NCBI GenBank assembly: GCA_030523505.1
Contig: JAUNIK010000002.1
Span: forward strand, 12,204 to 32,651
DNA: 20,448 bases
Reading direction: 5' to 3'
Source: Prevotellaceae bacterium
GTDB taxonomy: Bacteria > Bacteroidota > Bacteroidia > Bacteroidales > Bacteroidaceae
Within the stretch, counting starts at the first letter, position 1. Each line of letters begins with the position of its first letter. Positions 16,319 to 20,448 of this stretch are shown here, one piece after another. The notes under the pieces are model-generated. The model had not been told where the DNA came from. It ran no database searches and saw only the letters and a list, made by a program, of their open reading frames with translations. Made by a program: the position numbers and the translations under genes.

Positions 16319-17470
16319 TTATTTCAAACGGAAGGCGCAGAAAGCGAGATACAACGCACAGAGCAGGATGACTCCTACTCCACCGGTCATGCCTCCATTC
16401 TCAATGGCAAAGCCCAAGACTGGGGTGACGATGGCTCCGCCGGAAATGGCTGTAATCATCAGACCGGAAATCTCATTGGCCTTGGTTGGCTGTGCCTGAA
16501 GTGCCTCGGAATAGATAATCGAGAACACCGAAGAGGCAAGGAAACCGATGGCTCCTATGCAGACAAGGTCGGTCATGGCATGACTGACGAACATCAGTAC
16601 CAACACAGCACCCACGCACGCAGCGATATTCCAACGGAAATACTTCACTCCGGCTACACGCGAGAGGAGATAACTACCCAGCAGAGCTCCGATGGTACGG
16701 CAGAGGAAATAGGTCTGCGGTGCCCATTTCTGCTGTTCGGCTGTCCACTCAAAACGGTCGGCCATGAGCTTGGAACTGATGAAGTTTACCGACACATCCA
16801 AACCCACAACGAAGAGGATGCCGAGGAAAAGCAACAGGATGGTGTTGTCCTTCAACAAAGAGAAGGTAGCACCGAGGTCGAGGGTTGCACCCGAACTCTT
16901 CTCACGTTCTATCGGTGTTGCCACGAGCCAAACGGCAGTGATGAGGGTGATGGCACCGAGCATAGGGAAGCAGAGATACCACTTGTCCTCGCCCCACTGG
17001 CTTACAGCAAGGATTACAAACTCAGGACCGAGGAGTGAAGAGAGGGCTTTCACAACCTGTCCGGCTGTCAGTGAGGATGTGAGCAGTCGGCCGTCGGTGA
17101 TGACATTGCTCACCAGCGGATTGAGCGACACCTGCAGAATGGTGTTGCCGATGCCCAGAAGGGCAAAGGCAATGACACAGGTGGTGCTGTCGTAGATGAC
17201 CAACGGAAGAAGCATTCCCACAATGGTGACTACCATTGAGATGACTACGGTGTTCTTACGACCAATCTTGTTCATGAGATTGCCAAAAGGAATGGCAAGG
17301 AACAAGAACCAGATGAACACCATTGAAGGAACGAAACCCGTCATCGAGTCGCTCCATCCGAAAGAGCGCTGAACATAGTCAGAGCCTACTCCCACGATGT
17401 CGCAGAAGCCCATCACGAAGAAGCCGAGCAACAGCGGGAGGAGTTTAGTTATTATATTTTTATTGAGCAT
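16319..17470 (-). CDS. MFS sugar permease, FucP/FHS-like, inner membrane
   Basis: 383 residues, strongly hydrophobic, with about 12 predicted membrane spans; slightly short for the family, where E. coli FucP is about 440. The N-terminal FFVMGFCDIVGVGSDYVQ with FGWSD, followed by the loop motif PFGNLMNKIGRKN between spans 2 and 3, fits the fucose/glucose/galactose:proton symporter group of the MFS superfamily. It would bring a monosaccharide freed in the periplasm into the cytoplasm. It follows the ROK kinase gene on the same strand after a 57-base gap, a common permease-kinase pairing in Bacteroidales sugar loci, so a hexose is a likelier cargo than rhamnose. The exact sugar cannot be told. 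The start at 17470 (MLNKNIITKLLP) fits the first membrane span. The 57-base gap holds a palindrome and a short direct repeat. Confidence 0.85.
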   Translation of the reverse strand: MLNKNIITKLLPLLLGFFVMGFCDIVGVGSDYVQRSFGWSDSMTGFVPSMVFIWFLFLAIPFGNLMNKIGRKNTVVISMVVTIVGMLLPLVIYDSTTCVIAFALLGIGNTILQVSLNPLVSNVITDGRLLTSSLTAGQVVKALSSLLGPEFVILAVSQWGEDKWYLCFPMLGAITLITAVWLVATPIEREKSSGATLDLGATFSLLKDNTILLLFLGILFVVGLDVSVNFISSKLMADRFEWTAEQQKWAPQTYFLCRTIGALLGSYLLSRVAGVKYFRWNIAACVGAVLVLMFVSHAMTDLVCIGAIGFLASSVFSIIYSEALQAQPTKANEISGLMITAISGGAIVTPVLGFAIENGGMTGGVGVILLCALYLAFCAFRLK

Positions 17471-17483
17471 AATGATATTAAAG

Positions 17484-17520
17484 CCCCGAGATATCTCGGG
17501 GAACAGGATAGGGAACAGGA
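17484..17520. repeat. Palindrome plus 10-base direct repeat between kinase and permease genes
   Basis: CCCCGAGATATCTCGGGG (17484-17501) is a perfect 18-base palindrome. GGGAACAGGA occurs at 17499-17508 and again at 17511-17520, overlapping the palindrome's last three bases. There is no U-tract on either strand, so it is not a terminator. As RNA it could slow decay or lower readthrough into the permease gene. Confidence 0.6.
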
Positions 17521-17527
17521 CAATTAT

Positions 17528-18622
17528 TTACAAATTAGCCAAAGCGTAAGCGTAAGCACCGTACATGATCGACGATGAAGCACCGTTCTTCGAGAAGCCT
17601 ACACATGTAGCACGGTTGGTGAGGTAAGGCACAGTCTTGTCAGTGCGTGGAACCTTCACTGCATCAACATCGATGCCGAGGAACTGGTTGCGCTGCTCTT
17701 CGTCCTCCCAGTTGTAAGCCTTCATCTGGATCATTCCCACGCGCTCGCCTGCGAATGTAGTAAGATGTGAGTTGAGGGCATCAACAAGGGCTGGCATGAT
17801 GTACTTGCCTGCACCACAAAGGCCACCACCGATGGCTACGATACCATCAACGATGTTCACTGCATTTGCAATACCGTTACCAGCGATTGTGCCTAATTCA
17901 GCGAAACTGCCGCGAGCTGCCTCCTGATCGCCTGGCTCGATGCCCTCGGCAATCTTGAAGATGTCGTAAGGAGTGAGACCTTCGGCACTCTTGCCCGAAA
18001 GTTCCTGATAAACACGACGAACGGCACGAACACTGACACCTTCCTCAGCAATCATGTGGGTGTGCTTTGCGTTGCGCATACACCAAACATCACCACCGCA
18101 ACCGTTGTCGCCAGTGAGGAGAGTACCGTTGATGACAGCACCTCCACCGAAACCAGTACCGAAGGTGATACCGATGAGGTTCTTATAACGACGCTTTGAA
18201 CCAGCATCCTCAAATGCCTTGTTCACCTCTGGGAGCATACCAGCAAGGGCCTCGCCATAAGCGAAGAGGTTTCCGTCGTTGTTGATGAATACAGGAATCT
18301 TGAACACTTCCTCGAGGTATGGGCCGAGAGCCACACCACCACGGAATGCTTTGAAGTTCTGGAGGTCACCGATGACACCATGCTCATAGTCGGCAGGACC
18401 AGGGAAAGCGAAACTGATTGCCACTGGTTTCTTGTTGAGTTTGCTTATTACCTGATTGAAACCGTTGACGAGAACATCGAGACAGCCCTCGATATTATCA
18501 GAAACAGCACTGAGACCGATTGGTTCAACGATCTGCTTGTATCCCTGGATTGCAGAGAATACGAAATTTGTACCACCCGCATCAAGGGTGAGAACAATAC
18601 GATTGTCTTTTGAGAAATTCAT
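17528..18622 (-). CDS. ROK-family sugar kinase (hexokinase-like)
   Basis: A cytoplasmic ATP-dependent sugar kinase of 364 residues. It has the N-terminal phosphate-binding loop LTLDAGGTNF (residues 11-20, Asp14), FAFPGPAD (71-78), the likely catalytic base in INNDGNLFAYGEA (Asp116), the Gly-rich GITFGTGFGGG (151-161) and the C-terminal ATP-site strand VAIGGGLCGAGKYI. The usual ROK zinc motif CxCGxxGC is not evident; the region reads GDNGCGGDVWCM, as in a longer Bacteroidales subgroup annotated only as ROK family. It has no DNA-binding domain, so it is a kinase rather than a repressor. It is the first gene of a two-gene unit with the MFS permease and has a consensus promoter. Glucose, mannose or fructose is the likely substrate. 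L-rhamnose is normally phosphorylated by a different family (FGGY). Confidence 0.88.
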   Translation of the reverse strand: MNFSKDNRIVLTLDAGGTNFVFSAIQGYKQIVEPIGLSAVSDNIEGCLDVLVNGFNQVISKLNKKPVAISFAFPGPADYEHGVIGDLQNFKAFRGGVALGPYLEEVFKIPVFINNDGNLFAYGEALAGMLPEVNKAFEDAGSKRRYKNLIGITFGTGFGGGAVINGTLLTGDNGCGGDVWCMRNAKHTHMIAEEGVSVRAVRRVYQELSGKSAEGLTPYDIFKIAEGIEPGDQEAARGSFAELGTIAGNGIANAVNIVDGIVAIGGGLCGAGKYIMPALVDALNSHLTTFAGERVGMIQMKAYNWEDEEQRNQFLGIDVDAVKVPRTDKTVPYLTNRATCVGFSKNGASSSIMYGAYAYALANL

Positions 18623-18653
18623 AAGAATATAGGTTTTTATTGCAATTAGAACA

Positions 18654-18685
18654 CAAATTTACACTTTTCTTGCAACAATAGCAAA
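18654..18685 (-). promoter_or_regulatory. Bacteroidetes-type promoter of the kinase-permease unit
   Basis: The - strand carries TTTG (18685-18682), 20 bases, then TAAATTTG (18661-18654), an exact match to the TTTG / TAnnTTTG pattern. The transcript would start near 18647, about 25 bases before the kinase ATG. Confidence 0.7.
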
Positions 18686-18716
18686 TATTTTAAAAAAATT
18701 AGTTACCTTTGTTGCA
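18671..18716. promoter_or_regulatory. Inverted repeat spanning two divergent promoters, candidate shared operator
   Basis: TGCAACAA (18671-18678) and its exact reverse complement TTGTTGCA (18709-18716) are 30 bases apart. The left arm sits in the spacer of the kinase promoter. The right arm overlaps the end of the sulfatase -7 box and its inferred start point. A dimeric or tetrameric regulator bound to both arms could control the two transcripts together. Confidence 0.4.
18704..18711 (+). promoter_or_regulatory. Putative -7 box of the sulfatase promoter
   Basis: TACCTTTG matches TAnnTTTG exactly, but no good TTTG stands 19-21 bases upstream, so the promoter may be weak or need an activator. 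Transcription would start near 18718, giving a leader of about 78 bases that contains the C-rich repeat. Confidence 0.5.
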
Positions 18717-18724
18717 GAAACTAT

Positions 18725-18754
18725 AAAAAAAAAGCCCCCAGCCCCCCAAAGGGG
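18725..18754. repeat. C-run/G-run intergenic element in the sulfatase leader
   Basis: A run of nine A is followed by GCCCCCA GCCCCCC AAA GGGG. CCCC (18744-18747) and GGGG (18751-18754) form a short hairpin. On the - strand it reads as a G-rich stem followed by nine T, like a terminator. Similar C-run/G-run elements are common between genes in Bacteroidales genomes (general recollection). It lies just upstream of an unused ATG at 18769. Confidence 0.5.
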
Positions 18755-18795
18755 AGTAAGCGAAAGCGATGGTGGGAACTAAAACCGATAAAATT

Positions 18796-20325
18796 ATGCA
18801 AAAGTCTCTTCTCACACTCTCTGTTTTGGGTGCTTTGCCAGTGATGGCACAGAAAACTGCCCAGCAGCGTCCAAATGTGGTATTAATCGTGGCCGATGAT
18901 ATGGGCTACGGCGATGTCAGTGCCTATGGCCAGACAAGTATTTCAACACCAAACATCGACCGACTGGCGTTAGGTGGAGTATGTTTCACCGATGGTCATG
19001 CCACTTCCGCCACTTCTACCCCATCACGCTACGGAATGTTCACGGGTATGTATCCGTGGAAAAATGCCGATGCAAAGATCCTTCCGGGCGATGCTCCGCT
19101 GCTCATTCCGGAATCGCAGTTCACCATGCCTCGTATGTTCCAGCATGCGGGCTACAAGACTGCCGCCATCGGCAAATGGCATTTGGGAATGGGCTATGGC
19201 AAGATTGACTGGAACAAGCAGATTACTCCTGCGGCTAATGTTGTGGGATTCGATTATACCAATGTCATTGCCGCCACTGTGGATCGTGTGCCTACGGTGT
19301 ATGTGAGAAACGGTCTTGTGGTGGGTCTCGACCCTAACGACCCGATAGAAATCGACTATGATAATCCTTTCCCAGGCGAGCCAACAGCCTTGACAAACCC
19401 TGAATTAGTAAAGATGCAGTGGAGCCACGGTCATCATGATACAGTGGTGAACGGCATTCCTCGTATCGGATTCATGAAGGGCGGAAAGAGTGCCCACTGG
19501 GATGACGCCACAATGGCACAGTATCTCGTTGACGAGGTGAAGACTTTCATCAATGAGAATGCCGACGAACCGTTCTTCCTCTATTACGGATTGCACGAAC
19601 CTCATGTGCCTCGCACAGCGATGAGCCAGTTTGCGGGCACTACCCCACTCGGTCCTCGCGGTGATGTTGTTGTGGAAGCCGACTGGTGCGTGGGTGAGGT
19701 GATGAAAGCCCTCGAAGAGAAGGGAATCCTTGAAAATACCATCATCATCTACACCTCCGACAACGGTCCGGTGCTCGACGATGGCTATGTGGACGGTGCT
19801 CGCGAATCGGCTCCTCTTCACGATCCGAATGGTGGTCTTCGTGGTGGAAAATATTCGCTCTACGATGCGGGCACACGCGTACCTTTCTTTATTTATTGGA
19901 AAGACCACATAAAGCATGTGGAAACCGACGCCTTGGTATCGCAGTTGGATCTCGCAGCATCGTTTGCCACAATGCTCGGCGAGAAAGTTCCAGCTGGACT
20001 CGACTCACAGGATATCCTCTCCACCTTCATGGGAAAGAACCAGAAAGGCAGAAAGGATATGATTATCGAAGCCTCAGGCCGACTGGCATATCGCTATGGT
20101 CACTATGCACTGATACCTCCTTATCAGGGCAACAAGACCAACGAGACGGGCAATGAGTTAGGTGTGGAAGACCATTATGCTCTTTATGACCTCTCAGCAG
20201 AGCCTTCACAGATGCACGATATATCTGCCGAGAACCCTAAACTCGTGAAGAAACTGCAGAAGAAGTTCCTTGCCATCGTGGGCAGTTACTATAAGAACGA
20301 CACCAAGGAAGAGGTTCTGAAATAA
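18796..20325 (+). CDS. Sulfatase, family S1, serine-type (FGly-dependent)
   Basis: Hydrolyses sulfate esters, probably on a glycan. 509 residues from ATG 18796 (MQKSLLTLSV), chosen because it begins a signal peptide ending PVMAQ; the frame also has an ATG at 18769, which would put nine polar residues before it. It should act in the periplasm. S1 features: metal-binding VADDMGYGD (Asp34, Asp35), the maturation motif STPSR (Ser74, converted to formylglycine, so an anaerobic maturase anSME is needed), GKWHLG (Lys127, His129), HEPHVPR and the metal-binding TSDNGP. The C-terminal part (YALYDLSAEPSQMHDI) is the usual sulfatase end domain. It is divergent from the ROK kinase and may belong to the rhamnosidase PUL or to the next locus. 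The substrate and S1 subfamily cannot be read from the sequence. Confidence 0.93.
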   Translation: MQKSLLTLSVLGALPVMAQKTAQQRPNVVLIVADDMGYGDVSAYGQTSISTPNIDRLALGGVCFTDGHATSATSTPSRYGMFTGMYPWKNADAKILPGDAPLLIPESQFTMPRMFQHAGYKTAAIGKWHLGMGYGKIDWNKQITPAANVVGFDYTNVIAATVDRVPTVYVRNGLVVGLDPNDPIEIDYDNPFPGEPTALTNPELVKMQWSHGHHDTVVNGIPRIGFMKGGKSAHWDDATMAQYLVDEVKTFINENADEPFFLYYGLHEPHVPRTAMSQFAGTTPLGPRGDVVVEADWCVGEVMKALEEKGILENTIIIYTSDNGPVLDDGYVDGARESAPLHDPNGGLRGGKYSLYDAGTRVPFFIYWKDHIKHVETDALVSQLDLAASFATMLGEKVPAGLDSQDILSTFMGKNQKGRKDMIIEASGRLAYRYGHYALIPPYQGNKTNETGNELGVEDHYALYDLSAEPSQMHDISAENPKLVKKLQKKFLAIVGSYYKNDTKEEVLK

Positions 20326-20327
20326 AA

Positions 20328-20349
20328 ATCGCATTATCGCATTATCGCA
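20328..20349 (+). repeat. Tandem octamer repeat after the sulfatase gene
   Basis: ATCGCATT occurs twice in tandem (20328-20335, 20336-20343), followed by ATCGCA, about 2.75 copies, starting two bases after the stop codon. The following AAGGTGCCTTTTTTT has only a four-base stem, so it is at best a poor terminator. Confidence 0.65.
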
Positions 20350-20380
20350 ATAAGGTGCCTTTTTTTCGACAAAATCATAT

Positions 20381-20408
20381 ATATACTATTATAATATATA
20401 TAGTATAT
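20381..20408. repeat. AT-only inverted repeat near the right edge
   Basis: ATATACTAT (20381-20389) pairs with ATAGTATAT (20400-20408) across a ten-base loop. The surroundings (20350-20448) are AT-rich with no gene seen before the window ends. It could be upstream control of the next gene, or simply low-complexity DNA. Confidence 0.35.
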
Positions 20409-20448
20409 TACATATAATGATTAATGTGGTTTTAAAGGGTGCTTATTG

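Noticed and set aside
16580..17195. Two overlapping + strand frames opposite the MFS permease gene
   Set aside because: The - strand product has membrane spans and MFS motifs; these frames are shadows.
17484..17501. Palindrome considered as a terminator between kinase and permease genes
   Set aside because: Neither strand has a U-tract after the stem, and the downstream permease gene on the same strand has no separate consensus promoter.
19405..19917. 170-codon - strand frame within the sulfatase gene
   Set aside because: The + strand carries all sulfatase motifs; the antisense frame has none.
1..20448. CRISPR array, tRNA, rRNA, insertion sequence or prophage genes
   Set aside because: No regularly spaced repeats of CRISPR length, no cloverleaf, no transposase, integrase or phage gene was seen.

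Overview
The window looks like part of a Bacteroidota (Bacteroidales) chromosome. A Prevotella- or Bacteroides-like gut or rumen bacterium is the most natural reading, but the genus cannot be fixed from sequence alone. Support comes from two SusC-type TonB-dependent transporters and two SusD-type lipoproteins, many small lipoproteins with a cysteine near residue 20, promoters of the Bacteroidetes type (TTTG, about 20 bases, TAnnTTTG), and the near absence of Shine-Dalgarno sequences. The main content is a polysaccharide utilisation locus (PUL).

Layout. Positions 2-526 (+) hold the 3' part of a small lipoprotein gene, closed by a strong terminator. About 300 bases without a gene follow. From 15228 down to 969 (- strand) runs one apparent operon: GH78 alpha-L-rhamnosidase, SusD-like (A), small lipoprotein (DUF5004/lipocalin-like), larger lipoprotein (DUF4961-like), SusC-like (B), SusD-like (B), SusC-like (A). 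A consensus promoter lies at 15277-15307 and a terminator at 887-928; I found no convincing internal promoter. Diverging from it, at 15523-16182 (+), is another lipoprotein gene with its own consensus promoter. It converges on a ROK sugar kinase plus FucP-like MFS sugar permease pair (18622 down to 16319), and a bidirectional terminator separates the two. A serine-type S1 sulfatase (18796-20325, +) diverges from the ROK kinase.

How the genes may work together. The lipoproteins SusD-A, SusD-B and the two accessory ones would capture glycan at the cell surface. The SusC proteins would import oligosaccharides. The periplasmic GH78 would remove terminal alpha-L-rhamnose and the sulfatase would remove sulfate esters. 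The MFS permease and ROK kinase would import and phosphorylate a hexose. A rhamnose-bearing, possibly sulfated glycan is therefore a reasonable guess at the substrate, but it is only inference. The sulfatase and kinase/permease units have separate promoters and may belong to a neighbouring locus. No regulator (HTCS, SusR-like, sigma/anti-sigma) and no rhamnose catabolic gene is in the window.

The most unusual points are the order of the Sus genes (D, accessory, accessory, C, D, C), which is a circular permutation of the usual C-D-accessory-accessory-C-D; an inverted repeat whose two arms sit in the two divergent promoters of the kinase and the sulfatase; a candidate operator upstream of the rhamnosidase promoter; and compact G/C-run or CTAG-rich repeats in several intergenic gaps.
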